Origin: Ensifer sp. IC3342
Lineage (GTDB): Bacteria; Pseudomonadota; Alphaproteobacteria; Rhizobiales; Rhizobiaceae
DNA length: 64,000 nt
Direction: 5' to 3'
Assembly: GCF_020193655.1 (NCBI RefSeq)
Contig: NZ_JADYVE010000001.1
Span: 1,426,001-1,490,000 of the forward strand
Positions 28,172-36,517 of this stretch are shown piece after piece. Each line of letters starts with the position of its first letter. Position 1 is the stretch's first letter. The notes under the pieces were generated by a model. That model did not search any database. It saw nothing but the letters and a program-made list of their open reading frames with translations, and was not told the DNA's origin. The position numbers and the translations under genes are program-made.

Positions 28172-28199
28172 ACCAATCGGTTTATGATGAATGATTGGT
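28172..28199. promoter_or_regulatory. Inverted repeat upstream of carboxypeptidase gene
   Basis: ACCAATC (28172-28178) and GATTGGT (28193-28199) form a 7-base dyad with 14 bases between, 66-93 bases before the carboxypeptidase start. It may be a regulator site; no regulator is assigned. Confidence 0.3.
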
Positions 28200-28286
28200 T
28201 TCCTGGGGCGGGCCGCTTGTTCGGGAACGGCACCGGTCGACCCAAGCGGGTCGGCACTTCGCCTGCACCACGACTCTTGGACAAAA

Positions 28287-29018
28287 TCAGGGCGCCAGCC
28301 GGCTGCGAACAAAGGTTTCCACGGAATCGTCGATCAACCGCCATTGCGGCAGCAGCTTGCTCGAAAAGCGGTAGAGCACGGTGAGATCCTTGCCGATGTG
28401 CACGTCGCGCTGGCAGTCGGCGCTCGTCGATGCTTCAGCATCCGCGGGCAGGGTGCAGCGCAAGACGTAAGGCGTTCGTCCGGCACGGTCCGCGGTGAAG
28501 AAAACTTCACCAGCATAGCTTGTATTCGACTTGGCGTCGTGCCGGACCAACTCGGCGGGGCCGGGCTGCACCTCATTGTTCAGGACGTGGCGATAGATAG
28601 GCTCCAGTCGTCCTGACATGTCTTGCGACATCGTGCTCTGCGAGAGTTGTAGAAAAATCAGGTTTTCCGGCCGGTTGATATCGTCGAACAGGTTCCGGGT
28701 ATTCTCACCGTAGCCTTCGAGTGCCGGCCAGGTCAGGTAAAGGTCGATGCGCTCGGCAATGCTGGTAGCGCGCTGGCTTTCGAAGCGGATGATATTGGCC
28801 GGTAGCCGCAAGTGATCCTGTCCGATGAAAATGTCGTAGATCTCCTGACTGGAGGTGTGTCCGGCAAGCGCGAGCTTTTCTCCAAGCCTGTGTCCGGAAA
28901 GCGAGACGATCGTGGTCAGCGCCGCCAAGAGAACGACGACTGCGGTAACCTTGTAGACGAGACGCGGTGAGAGGAGCGGCGAAATTTCCGGTTCGGGGCC
29001 ACTGGATGGCGCGTTCAT
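28287..29018 (-). CDS. Hypothetical membrane-anchored periplasmic protein
   Basis: 243 residues: a short Pro-rich cytoplasmic head, one membrane segment at about 22-41 (VYKVTAVVVLLAALTTIVSL), then a roughly 200-residue periplasmic domain. The domain has a mixed alpha/beta look with two Cys (in LRCTLP and ADCQRD) that could form a disulfide. I do not recognise the family. It is a stand-alone gene transcribed leftwards. A palindrome and the terminator of the next gene upstream separate it from the cysteine proteinase. Confidence 0.7.
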   Translation of the reverse strand: MNAPSSGPEPEISPLLSPRLVYKVTAVVVLLAALTTIVSLSGHRLGEKLALAGHTSSQEIYDIFIGQDHLRLPANIIRFESQRATSIAERIDLYLTWPALEGYGENTRNLFDDINRPENLIFLQLSQSTMSQDMSGRLEPIYRHVLNNEVQPGPAELVRHDAKSNTSYAGEVFFTADRAGRTPYVLRCTLPADAEASTSADCQRDVHIGKDLTVLYRFSSKLLPQWRLIDDSVETFVRSRLAP

Positions 29019-29163
29019 GCAGGATCGTCCGTCGCAGTGGCTTGTTGTTGCGCCTCATTCCGGCCTCGAGGAAAAGAAAGTGATCGGGCCGCGATATGCC
29101 TTCGACGGTCGTTGAAGATGGTTAATTTTCGGTGAAATGCGCTTAGGGTCAGGGGCAAGCGAG

Positions 29164-29219
29164 GCAGCAAATTAAAAGGCTACAGCGTCCTTTGCGCGTC
29201 CGATCGGACGCGCGGCGCC
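29164..29219 (+). repeat. Intergenic palindrome (hairpin 2)
   Basis: GCAGCAAATTAAAAGGCTAC, then AGCGTCCTTTGCGCGTCC and GATCGGACGCGCGGCGCC. The apex arms GCGCGTCC/GGACGCGC are perfect. Hairpin 1 is missing in this copy. Confidence 0.75.
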
Positions 29220-29226
29220 GTCGGAA

Positions 29227-29262
29227 ATGAAAAAGCCGGTCCCGGGGACAACGGAACCGGCT
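29227..29262 (-). terminator. Rho-independent terminator of the cysteine proteinase gene
   Basis: Read on the minus strand: AGCCGGT (29262-29256), a 15-base partly paired loop, ACCGGCT (29240-29234), then a run of Ts. It lies 66 bases after the stop of the gene at 29329. Confidence 0.8.
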
Positions 29263-29328
29263 CCTGTAGAGGCTTGGTCGAACGGGGAACGCGGAATTGA
29301 CCGAAGCCCGTGCCTCGATGAGGGGCCT

Positions 29329-29937
29329 CTATTGCGTCTTTACGCTGCCGACTGCCACGGCGCGGCCGTCCTGCAGTTTCACCCAGCGCCCGGCATTTTC
29401 GGAGGACTGGCGCTTCAGGAAGGTGTACTCTGTCTCCGACCAGCGAAGCACCTTGCTGCGCATGTTGTCGAGGATGAAGTCGCCGCGGTCGGTGCGTACG
29501 GTCAGAACCGCATGGCCGTCGCCATTCGGCTGCAGCACGACGGTGATCAGCAGATCGGCTGGAGAAAGGCCGCTCTCGATCAGCTTGCTGCGCTTGAGGA
29601 GCACATAGTCCTCGCAGTCGCCAACGGTGTCCGGATAGGACCATTCTTCCTCAACGCCATGGATTTCCATATCCGTCATCGGGGTCACGGCCTGGTTGAC
29701 CTCATAGTTGACCTCGAGAATTTTCTGCCATCCCTCGCGGGTCAGCACCATCGGGCCGCCATCGGTTCCATTGGCGGCGCATTCGGACGGATTGCGCTTG
29801 CAGAATTCGTAGTGTCCGATCGGCGGATTGGTGGTGCCGCCCACCTCGATGTTCGCCGGAAGAGCGAGAGCTGCCTCGGTCAGGAAACCGACGAAAAGGG
29901 CCGCGACCGCAATCGTCTTGATGATGGCTCTGTGCAT
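29329..29937 (-). CDS. Transglutaminase-like periplasmic cysteine proteinase (BTLCP/LapG family)
   Basis: A 202-residue secreted protein: signal peptide 1-26 (ending EAALALPA), then a domain with the full catalytic triad Cys108 (GDCEDY), His142 (GDGHAVL) and Asp157 (LDNM). This is PF06035, whose best-studied member LapG releases the LapA adhesin when c-di-GMP is low, under control of LapD. No lapD or adhesin gene is next to it, but PilZ and PAS genes follow upstream. GGGGAGA precedes the ATG; a longer open frame upstream lacks a good site. The target is unknown. An array of phased repeats precedes it. Confidence 0.88.
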   Translation of the reverse strand: MHRAIIKTIAVAALFVGFLTEAALALPANIEVGGTTNPPIGHYEFCKRNPSECAANGTDGGPMVLTREGWQKILEVNYEVNQAVTPMTDMEIHGVEEEWSYPDTVGDCEDYVLLKRSKLIESGLSPADLLITVVLQPNGDGHAVLTVRTDRGDFILDNMRSKVLRWSETEYTFLKRQSSENAGRWVKLQDGRAVAVGSVKTQ

Positions 29938-30573
29938 TGTTGTCTCCCCGTTATGGTTCGACAATGGCACAGAGTCTTTTATCCGCGGCGAAGAAGCGAG
30001 GTAAAAACAAGTACAAATAAGAATAATATGCGCAGAAAATAAGAATAAAAAGCAGCTCAAATAAGAATAAATGTTGATTCAAATTTTAATGAAATTTCAC
30101 GGCGCGCGGAGACCGGGAGGGATGGCGGCAGACCGTTATCGCGCTGAAAAACAATGGTAATTTAAAGCGAAGAGTCAGCGCATGGCTGAGTGGTTGTGTC
30201 GATGAACTTGGGAGAGATGCGGAATCTGAGGCCGTGGATGGAGACTGTTAACTCCCGGATTTACGCCAAATTCTGAGCTCGGAGGCGCATAACGCTGGAA
30301 TTTTTCGGAAAAATATTTCAGAAGTGCGGGACTGTTATGCCGGGAGGCGCCATGCGCACGCCGGCTCATCGTGTTTGCGACGGCTGGTCTCGCACGCAAG
30401 CAACGCCTGCAAGAATGCGCCTTGGTCCGCCAGTGAATGATCGTGGTCGCGTGAAAAAGTTATTCCCCGGTGGCCACTCGTGATGTGCACTTGGCGGGGT
30501 CGAGGTGAATACGGGGCAATATCAGAGATATCCCCTGGGGGCGCGGGGCGGCCGCCTGCTTACCGCCGGTGGC
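29938..30573. other. Intergenic region upstream of the cysteine proteinase
   Basis: About 636 bases. The 29985-30095 part is AT-rich and holds the phased repeat array listed next. The remainder has no convincing gene; short frames are Arg-rich and lack ribosome-binding sites. Confidence 0.5.
30015..30092 (-). repeat. Phased direct-repeat array, likely regulator binding sites
   Basis: AAATAAGAATAA occurs exactly at 30015-30026, 30037-30048 and 30059-30070, spaced 22 bases start to start. A fourth, weaker copy (8 of 12 bases) sits at 30081-30092, again in phase. Twenty-two bases is about two helical turns, so the sites face the same side of the DNA. The array ends 78 bases upstream of the cysteine proteinase ATG, suitable for an activator or repressor. 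The protein that binds is unknown. Confidence 0.7.
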
Positions 30574-31188
30574 TCAAAGGAATTCGGCCAGTGTTTCGCG
30601 AGACTGAATGCCGGAGAATTCGACCGCGACGCCTTCCTGGAAGTGCCGAACAATCCTGCCCTTCATGTTGCCGAGTTTGACGGGGGTTCCGAGCGCGGGC
30701 CGGGTTTCGATGTCGATCGCGGCGCCGGAGAGGGAGAGGTCGATAATGCGACAAGCGTATTTTTCGCCCGTGCCGAGCGTGAGTTCCGTCAGAGCCTTGC
30801 GCGGTATGAGGCGGTCATGGCGCCGATCCTCCGGCAGCCCGAGCTCGTGCTTGTTGGCTATCCAGGTGAGTTGCGCCGCCAGCTTCTCCCGCTTTCGCTC
30901 GGTCGCGTTGAGCTGGATGACGAATGCGTGCTCTGCGAGCCGCGACACGGTGCCCTCGAGACGGCCGACGTGCTCGATATAGGCGACGATCCGCTCGCCG
31001 GCCCGTGGGCGGGCGGGCGAGGAAAAAAGCACGTCGCCTGGCGACATGTCGACTGCGGTGCAGTCAAATTCATCGCGATTGGCAAGCATCAGCCGTCCCG
31101 AAAGATTTACCGAAACGCGCTGAAAGGCACTTTCCTGGTGCGGCTTCGGGCCGGTGTTTTGTGCGTGCTGAAACGAGAACATGGTCAC
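30574..31188 (-). CDS. Tandem PilZ-domain protein
   Basis: 204 residues with two PilZ-like modules. The first (about 20-100) reads FQRVSVNLSGRLML ... DMSPGDVLF and is poor in key residues. The second (about 120-200) is RRHDRLIPRKA ... IIDLSLSGAAIDIE, keeping the Arg-xxx-Arg-like start and the D-x-S-x-x-G pattern needed for c-di-GMP binding. The layout of a degenerate plus a functional PilZ is common in alphaproteobacteria. It is probably a c-di-GMP effector acting on motility or surface polysaccharide. The PAS protein gene lies 87 bases upstream on the same strand. Confidence 0.82.
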   Translation of the reverse strand: MTMFSFQHAQNTGPKPHQESAFQRVSVNLSGRLMLANRDEFDCTAVDMSPGDVLFSSPARPRAGERIVAYIEHVGRLEGTVSRLAEHAFVIQLNATERKREKLAAQLTWIANKHELGLPEDRRHDRLIPRKALTELTLGTGEKYACRIIDLSLSGAAIDIETRPALGTPVKLGNMKGRIVRHFQEGVAVEFSGIQSRETLAEFL

Positions 31189-31275
31189 TCTGCGATCGAA
31201 GTATCCTTGCCTGTGAAAGTATAGGCGGTCTCGGTTAATAGAAGGTTCGCCCCGCGGTTGGCGGTCTCCCCCGGC

Positions 31276-31887
31276 TCAGCGTTCCCTTCCGCCTTCGAAG
31301 ATGCGCAGGTGCTGTATCTTGCGGCCGATTTCTTCACGATGCCTTTTGGCATCGATTGCAGGGGAAGCCTCGGCCATGTCCGAACGACCGCCGCGCCCGC
31401 TGCCTAGAATTTGCAGGCCTTGTGAGACAAGGCGTTCAAGCGGCGTCATATGCAGCCATGAAGGGCGCGACAGCGGTGCCAGCGAACCGAGGATGCGGTC
31501 GCTGTCGCCCTGCGGCGATCCGAGCGGCGTCAGCAGGAGCTCTGTCTCCAGCCGTTCGCCGCCTGCCGTCAGACCACAGGCAGAAAGCGCGGCGAGCGAG
31601 GGTTGTGTCATTACCTGATCGGCGATCCGAACGGCTTCGCCCGCTTCGCTGGCGGGCCACAGCGTGCCAAATGGCTGGCCGCGCAATTCTCGACCGAAAA
31701 GAGCGCAGACATGGGTGCCGGCGAGCCGAAAGCGGATGTCGCCGCTTGGCTGCCGCTCAAGGATGAACAGGCTTGGTAGCAGCGCACAAATCGCTTGAGG
31801 CTCTATCTCGTCGCGGCGGGGGAGGTCCCGTTCACCCCGCAAAGTGTTCCAATATCGGAACAGCTCTATCGTTGTTTTGCTGCGCAT
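31276..31887 (-). CDS. PAS domain-containing protein (PAS_5 family)
   Basis: 203 residues. The N-terminal two-thirds match the alphaproteobacterial PAS_5 type: YWNTLRGERDLPRRDEIEP, a LPSLFILER strand, FRLAGTHVCALFGRELRGQPFGTLW. It is a stand-alone sensor or adaptor with no kinase or cyclase attached. The C-terminal part is basic and partly helical. It precedes the PilZ gene by 87 bases on the same strand and may be co-transcribed. The ligand is unknown. Confidence 0.82.
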   Translation of the reverse strand: MRSKTTIELFRYWNTLRGERDLPRRDEIEPQAICALLPSLFILERQPSGDIRFRLAGTHVCALFGRELRGQPFGTLWPASEAGEAVRIADQVMTQPSLAALSACGLTAGGERLETELLLTPLGSPQGDSDRILGSLAPLSRPSWLHMTPLERLVSQGLQILGSGRGGRSDMAEASPAIDAKRHREEIGRKIQHLRIFEGGRER

Positions 31888-32228
31888 GATGGCCCATTCG
31901 TTCTGTCGATCCGGCTCCCGCTGCTCCTAATTGGCACAACGGCACGGCTTCGTCGATTTCAGGAATTGCGGAGCGAATTTCGTGCCATGGCGATATTAAG
32001 GTTAACGATCGGTTTCGATTGCGTTCGGCGTCGGCCGCTGGCACTTAAATGGCATCACTTCACGAAGGTTTGCCTTCAGCACGCAATTGGAGCTCGGTAT
32101 AAGGGCTCACCGGCCGTTCAGTTTTTACTGGACGGTCTTTTTTTGTTTGCTTATGCCTTCGCGCTATCCGGTGGCGGTATCTCCGTAGAACCTGATCGCG
32201 AACGCAGCAGCGATGGAAGAGAGCAGGC
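31888..32228. other. Divergent intergenic region with an internal terminator
   Basis: About 340 bases between the PAS gene (leftwards) and the rhomboid gene (rightwards). It contains no protein gene. A plus-strand terminator at 32110-32145 stops a transcript that must start within this gap, pointing to a small RNA or an attenuated leader. Promoters were not identified. Confidence 0.5.
32110..32145 (+). terminator. Rho-independent terminator, orphan
   Basis: GGCCGTTCAG pairs with CTGGACGGTC (with G-U pairs) around TTTTTA, followed by seven Ts. It lies 84 bases before the rhomboid gene, and no annotated gene ends at it. Confidence 0.75.
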
Positions 32229-32966
32229 ATGGAACGAGATCAGGCAGTGACACCAGCGGAAGCGGATACAGAGAGCGACACGGCCCGCGGCGGCGAACCC
32301 GCCTTTAATCTGCCGGCGGGGCTAACTGGTATCCTCTTGTTTCTCGTCGCTGTACACGCGTTGAGAACCTATCTCCTGTCGGCGGAAGCAGATCAGGAAC
32401 TGATCCTGAATTTCGCCTTCCTGCCCGTTCGTTACGCGCTCCCGCTTTCGGAACAAGGACTCGTTTGGCTGTGGACGCCGGTCACCTATTCGTTTCTGCA
32501 CGGCAGTTGGGACCATCTCATCTTCAACATCTTCTGGATGGTCGCTTTCGGGGCGCCGGTCGTGCGGCGTATCGGCATGGTGCGCCTGGCCGTGTTCTGG
32601 TGCCTTTCGGCTGCCGCCGCCGTCGCCTTGCACACGTTATTTCATTGGGGTGAGATCGTCGTCGTGGTTGGCGCGTCGGGGGTCGTTTCCGGTTTCATGG
32701 GGGCAGCCGCGCGTTTCGTCTTCTCGCCAAGCGGCCGCATCAGCCGCCAGTTCGCGCATCTCAACCGGCGACTTTCGCTAACCGAAACGATTGCCAATCG
32801 CTCGGTGCTGGTCTTCACCGGCATCTGGTTCCTGACCAATTTTCTGGTCGGGCTCGGCATGTTTTCCGTCGGCGGCGCGGGAAGTGTCGCCTGGGAAGCG
32901 CATATCGGCGGTTTCCTCTTCGGCTTTCTCCTGTTCGGGTTCTTTGATCCGCGCGACCAAGGGTAA
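32229..32966 (+). CDS. Rhomboid family intramembrane serine protease
   Basis: 245 residues with six membrane helices. The catalytic dyad is Ser150 (in GASGVVSGFMG) and His225 (in AHIGGFLFG). The loop motif HGSWDHLIFNIFWM, with the stabilising His and Asn, is present. It cleaves membrane proteins within the bilayer; the substrate is unknown. The start is ATG at 32229 with AGCAGG nearby. A terminator lies 84 bases upstream. Confidence 0.93.
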   Translation: MERDQAVTPAEADTESDTARGGEPAFNLPAGLTGILLFLVAVHALRTYLLSAEADQELILNFAFLPVRYALPLSEQGLVWLWTPVTYSFLHGSWDHLIFNIFWMVAFGAPVVRRIGMVRLAVFWCLSAAAAVALHTLFHWGEIVVVVGASGVVSGFMGAAARFVFSPSGRISRQFAHLNRRLSLTETIANRSVLVFTGIWFLTNFLVGLGMFSVGGAGSVAWEAHIGGFLFGFLLFGFFDPRDQG

Positions 32967-33234
32967 GGACTCCGGTCTCATCCTTGTCTGGCCCGGGAGG
33001 AACAAGCCAAGCGGAGCACGCCTTCCGCCCGCACGCCGCGACGTATGGAGCGGGATAAGGAAGCAGATACCGGTTTCTCGCTGGTGTCTGCCCGTAACCC
33101 GCGAAAAACAGTCGCATTTATGATCCCGAATTGTTTCAAAGCGGATTCACAAATGTGATGCCTGACGGACCCTGGCGGCCGAGTGACAAGGCTTGATTTC
33201 ACAATTTCGCTGGAGCACCATTCCCTGCGGTCGC

Positions 33235-33335
33235 CTGCTGCATGTTTCCTGAAATCGTAATTCAGGGATAAAACATGCAGCAACTCAAAGTACTGCTGCG
33301 TCCTATGCGCGTCTGATAGGACGCGCGGCGCTGGA
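33235..33335 (+). repeat. Intergenic palindromic element, full two-hairpin form
   Basis: CTGCTGCATGTTTCCTGAAA, ATTCAGGGATAAAACATGCA, GCAACTCAAAGTACTGCTGC, GTCCTATGCGCGTCTGATAG, GACGCGCGGCGC. Both hairpins are well preserved: CTGCATGTTT...AAACATGCAG and GCGTCCTATGCGCGTC...GACGCGC. Confidence 0.8.
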
Positions 33336-33472
33336 GAGGGCGAGCGTGCAAGGCTGGATGTCGGCCGGGTTTTCGTGCGGGAGAGGCACGAGGGCCAATG
33401 GCTGACATCGGAAAATTGGGCGGGTTCCTGCGGCAACTTTGCATGGATCGTTGATTGTGCAGAGGCTCGGGG

Positions 33473-33519
33473 TGTTACAGCGACCATCAAGCAATCCGAC
33501 GTGACGCGCGGCGCTGCAA
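33473..33519 (+). repeat. Degenerate intergenic palindrome
   Basis: GTTACAGCGACCATCAAGCA, then ATCCGACGTGACGCGCGGCG and CTGCAA: the outer arms and the GACGCGCGGCGCT part are recognisable, the apex is not. Confidence 0.4.
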
Positions 33520-33575
33520 GCACAAGAGACGGCCAGAGCCCTTCCCACCGGCGCAGTGTAACGGGAGATGTGTGG

Positions 33576-34004
33576 ATGTCAGTAAGAGCGATTCTCAACG
33601 AAAAAGGCCACAACGTTGTGACTGTCACGCCGGATGTGACAGTTTATCAGGCTGCGACCTTTCTACATGACAATCGTGTCGGGGCGGTCGTCGTTGTCGA
33701 TCCGGACGATCATATCGTCGGCATTCTCACGGAGCGCGATGTCGTGGCCGCGATCGCCAAATACGGTGCCGCCTGTCTCGATAGCCCGGTTTCCTCCGTC
33801 ATGTGGCAGAACGTCTATTGCTGCCGCGAGGAAATGTCCATTGCTACGCTGATGGAAATGATGAGCAAGCTGCGTGCACGCCACTTGCCCGTGGAAAAGG
33901 AAGGTCGCCTAGCCGGCATCGTTTCCATCGGTGACGTGGTGAAGCACCATATCCGCGCAATGGAGCACGAGGCCGAACAGATCAAGGCCTATATCGCAGG
34001 ATAA
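33576..34004 (+). CDS. CBS domain-pair protein
   Basis: 142 residues consisting of two CBS domains: the first from VVTVTPDVTVYQAATFLHDNRVGAVVVVD to GILTERDVV, the second to LVEKEGRLAGIVSIGDVVKHHI-like residues. Such free-standing pairs bind adenosine nucleotides (AMP, ATP, NADH) and act as energy-sensing partners of other proteins. The start MSVRAILNEKGH is chosen since GGGAG precedes it; the frame is open earlier but unlike the family. The partner is unknown. Confidence 0.88.
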   Translation: MSVRAILNEKGHNVVTVTPDVTVYQAATFLHDNRVGAVVVVDPDDHIVGILTERDVVAAIAKYGAACLDSPVSSVMWQNVYCCREEMSIATLMEMMSKLRARHLPVEKEGRLAGIVSIGDVVKHHIRAMEHEAEQIKAYIAG

Positions 34005-34030
34005 GGGGAATGGCGGTGCGATTCCGCCCC

Positions 34031-34133
34031 TCTACATGCATCCACTGTGTCGCGCATCTTATCATGCGCGCACCTTTGGATTTGCTGCATGTCCCCATCC
34101 TTGCATCGGCTGGGATTTGTAGAAACATGCAGC
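34031..34133 (-). repeat. Intergenic palindromic element, reverse orientation
   Basis: Hairpin 2 (CGCGCATCTTATCATGCGCG) comes first, then hairpin 1 with outer arms GCTGCATGT and ACATGCAGC, so the element is inverted relative to the copies at 12594, 19247 and 33235. It separates the convergent CBS and patatin genes. Confidence 0.65.
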
Positions 34134-34158
34134 GGGAGCGGCCTCCGCGCTGGGGCGT

Positions 34159-35121
34159 TTAGCGTACCAGTACTTCCTGCATGCGCCGGATCTCCGCGAG
34201 CTTCGCCTTCGCTTCGTGATAGCCACGGTCGATCGCCTCGCCGGCGCGATGAAATTCCGAAAGACCTATGTCGTTGAGCTTTGGGTGAAGGGCGAGATCC
34301 GGTGGATCGCCGGCAAGCCGGGCGCGTGAGATACGATCCTGAATGATATTGAAGGCCTGTACCATAACGCTGGTCATGCCGAGGCGCGCGGAGTACTGGG
34401 TGCCGTCCTTGATGGGCGCATCCACGGCTTCCATGCCGGCGCTGTGCTTGACGACGGCCGAGCGTCCATAGAGGTCGTAGTTGAGGTTGACAGCGACAAC
34501 GAGTTGCTGCTCGTGAGCGCGACAAACCGAAACCGGAACCGGGTTGACCAATGCACCATCGACGAGGACCCGGCCGTTGGCGCTGATCGGCTCGAAAATG
34601 CCGGGGAGCGCATAGGATGCGCGGATAGCGGTTATAAGTGAACCCTTCTCGATCCAAACCTCATGGCCGCTGTGGACTTCGGTCGCGACCGCAATGAAAG
34701 GGCGATCGAGTTCCTCGATATTGAGGCCTTTCAGGTGTTCCTGCATACGCTTGGTCAGCCGCAGACCGCCGAACAGACCGCCGCCGCCGATCGCAAAATC
34801 GAGCAGACCGGCGATGCGCCGCACAGTGAGAGAGCGGGCGAAGGCCTCCAGTTCGTCCAGTTTACCGGCGAGGTAGCAGCCGCCCACGAGGGCGCCGATC
34901 GACGTGCCGGCAATCATGCCCACTTCGATCCCTTCCTCATCCAGCGCGCGCAGCACGCCGATATGTGCCCAGCCGCGCGCTGCGCCACCGCCCAAAGCTA
35001 TGGCGATCTTCGGTTTCGTGGGTTGGGGGGCAGGCGCTGGAGGAGCAGTTGTGAGCGAAGATCCATCCGGGCCGGATAGATCGGTAATCTGGTTGTTACG
35101 CGTGAATGTCCAGTTCAACAT
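34159..35121 (-). CDS. Patatin-like phospholipase (RssA-type)
   Basis: 320 residues. The patatin domain (about 38-240) carries the oxyanion loop GGGAARG (44-50), the nucleophile elbow AGTSIG with Ser74, and the catalytic Asp188 in DGALVNP, all intact. The first 35 residues are polar and Pro-rich, without a signal peptide, so it is probably cytoplasmic or membrane-associated. It likely hydrolyses phospholipid or acyl-ester bonds. The family resembles E. coli RssA and is not a secreted toxin of the ExoU type. Confidence 0.9.
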   Translation of the reverse strand: MLNWTFTRNNQITDLSGPDGSSLTTAPPAPAPQPTKPKIAIALGGGAARGWAHIGVLRALDEEGIEVGMIAGTSIGALVGGCYLAGKLDELEAFARSLTVRRIAGLLDFAIGGGGLFGGLRLTKRMQEHLKGLNIEELDRPFIAVATEVHSGHEVWIEKGSLITAIRASYALPGIFEPISANGRVLVDGALVNPVPVSVCRAHEQQLVVAVNLNYDLYGRSAVVKHSAGMEAVDAPIKDGTQYSARLGMTSVMVQAFNIIQDRISRARLAGDPPDLALHPKLNDIGLSEFHRAGEAIDRGYHEAKAKLAEIRRMQEVLVR

Positions 35122-35424
35122 CCGGCACCTCCAACATCGCCGAATAGACTATCAAGTGCGCGCGTCTGGTGGGAGGCCCCTGCCAAGCCGGCGATGGTGC
35201 CGTCTTGTTCGAATTCATTGCTGAAAGACTGGCACCTTAATTGAGATATACCACCGTTCCCGTCATCAATTTTGGCGGGAGCGATAAACATTAGATACAG
35301 CCTGCAACACTTTTCGCTCCGCCGCAGTTTCGACGGTAACTGCTTTCTTGATTAATGATTAGGCGCCCGTTTGGTTGCCAAAAAATAAATATAGCACGTG
35401 GTTGAACCAAGAAAACGCAGATAC
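35122..35424. other. Intergenic region between hisI and patatin genes
   Basis: About 300 bases without a gene. It contains a G-U-tolerant hairpin CGTTCCCGTC...GGCGGGAGCG at 35252-35282 without a T-run and an AT-rich stretch at 35340-35424. The patatin promoter is presumably here. Confidence 0.45.
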
Positions 35425-35877
35425 TTAATTTTTGCTGTAAACCGTTGCCGGATCGAAGTGTCGGTGGTCGTCCGTGATCGTCACTACGGCTCTGCCCTCT
35501 TCGACGCCGACTGTGCGGTAGAAGCAAGAGCGGCGGCCCGTGTGGCATGTGGCGTCGTGGCCGGCCACCGACACCTTCAGCCAAATGGCATCCTGATCGC
35601 AATCAGTCCGTATTTCCTGGACGGTCTGCAGGTTGCCCGAACTTTCGCCTTTCTTCCACAGCGCCTTGCGCGAGCGGCTGTAGTAATGCGCAACGCCGGT
35701 TTCAATGGTCAGAGCCAGCGCCTCGGCGTTCATGTGGGCGACCATCAGCAATTCGCCGTCGCCCGCATCGGTGACGACGGCGGTAACGAGTCCTTTCTCG
35801 TCGAAGCGCGGGGTAAAGGCCGGCCCGGTCTCCAGCACGGCCTTGTCTTCCGAGGGGGCGTCGAAGGTGAGCGCCAT
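35425..35877 (-). CDS. hisI: Phosphoribosyl-AMP cyclohydrolase
   Basis: 150 residues, third step of histidine synthesis (opening of the adenine ring of PR-AMP). Zinc- and magnesium-binding residues are visible in [14 protein letters not shown] and [14 protein letters not shown]. The core motif [18 protein letters not shown] is intact. It is the single-domain form, separate from hisE. The gene lies 22 bases after folE on the same strand, and both act on purine-ring nucleotides by related ring-opening hydrolysis. Confidence 0.96.
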   Translation of the reverse strand: MALTFDAPSEDKAVLETGPAFTPRFDEKGLVTAVVTDAGDGELLMVAHMNAEALALTIETGVAHYYSRSRKALWKKGESSGNLQTVQEIRTDCDQDAIWLKVSVAGHDATCHTGRRSCFYRTVGVEEGRAVVTITDDHRHFDPATVYSKN

Positions 35878-35899
35878 AATTAAGCTCCTTGGCTGGAGC

Positions 35900-36517
35900 T
35901 TACTTGAAGCCCCGCAGCATGGTCATGAAACGAGCCTGTTCGGCCGGATCGGTTTGGAAACTACCGGTAAATGTCGTCGTCAGCGTTGTCGAGCCCTGCT
36001 TCTGAACGCCGCGCATCGCCATGCACATATGCTCCGCCTCGATCATGACGGCAACGCCACGCGGTGCGAGCGTTTCGTCGATGGCCTTGGCGATCTGTGC
36101 CGTCATCGTCTCCTGCGTCTGCAGCCGGCGGGCATAGATGTCGACGACGCGGGCGATCTTGGAAAGGCCGAGCACACGCCCATTCGGCATATAGGCAACA
36201 TGCGCCTTGCCGATGATCGGCACCATATGATGCTCGCAGTGGGAGAAGAACGGAATGTCCTTCACCAGCACCATGTCGTCGTAGCCGGCGACTTCCTCGA
36301 AGGTCCGTCCGAGCACATCCTCTGCCGCGAGCTCGTAGCCGCCGAACAGTTCCTTGTACGCCTTGACGACGCGCCCCGGCGTGTCTTTAAGGCCCTCGCG
36401 TTCCGGATCGTCGCCCGCCCACCTGAGCAGCACGCGAACGGCTTCCTCGGCCTCCTTCTGGGTCGGCCGGCCGCTCGTATCGTCGAGCAAAGGAAAATTC
36501 TTCACTATGGCGTCCAT
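35900..36517 (-). CDS. folE: GTP cyclohydrolase I
   Basis: 205 residues converting GTP to dihydroneopterin triphosphate, the first step of folate (and queuosine precursor) synthesis. Zinc ligands are seen in [11 protein letters not shown] and [11 protein letters not shown]; the active-site block [17 protein letters not shown] is complete. It is therefore the zinc-dependent FolE type, not FolE2. I start it at MDAIVKNF, with AAAGGGG upstream; an ATG six codons earlier is less well placed. It is followed by hisI. Confidence 0.96.
   Translation of the reverse strand: MDAIVKNFPLLDDTSGRPTQKEAEEAVRVLLRWAGDDPEREGLKDTPGRVVKAYKELFGGYELAAEDVLGRTFEEVAGYDDMVLVKDIPFFSHCEHHMVPIIGKAHVAYMPNGRVLGLSKIARVVDIYARRLQTQETMTAQIAKAIDETLAPRGVAVMIEAEHMCMAMRGVQKQGSTTLTTTFTGSFQTDPAEQARFMTMLRGFK

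Larger units (their letters stand above)
32967..33575. other. Intergenic region with palindromes, upstream of the CBS gene
   Basis: About 610 bases. It contains one full palindromic element at 33235-33335 and a degenerate one at 33473-33519. No convincing gene is seen; frames are broken or biased to Arg/Ser. Confidence 0.5.

Noticed and set aside
30015..30092. CRISPR array or plasmid-type iterons
   Set aside because: Only three or four 12-base units at 22-base spacing, no spacers of CRISPR length, no cas or replication gene nearby; a regulator site is the simpler reading.
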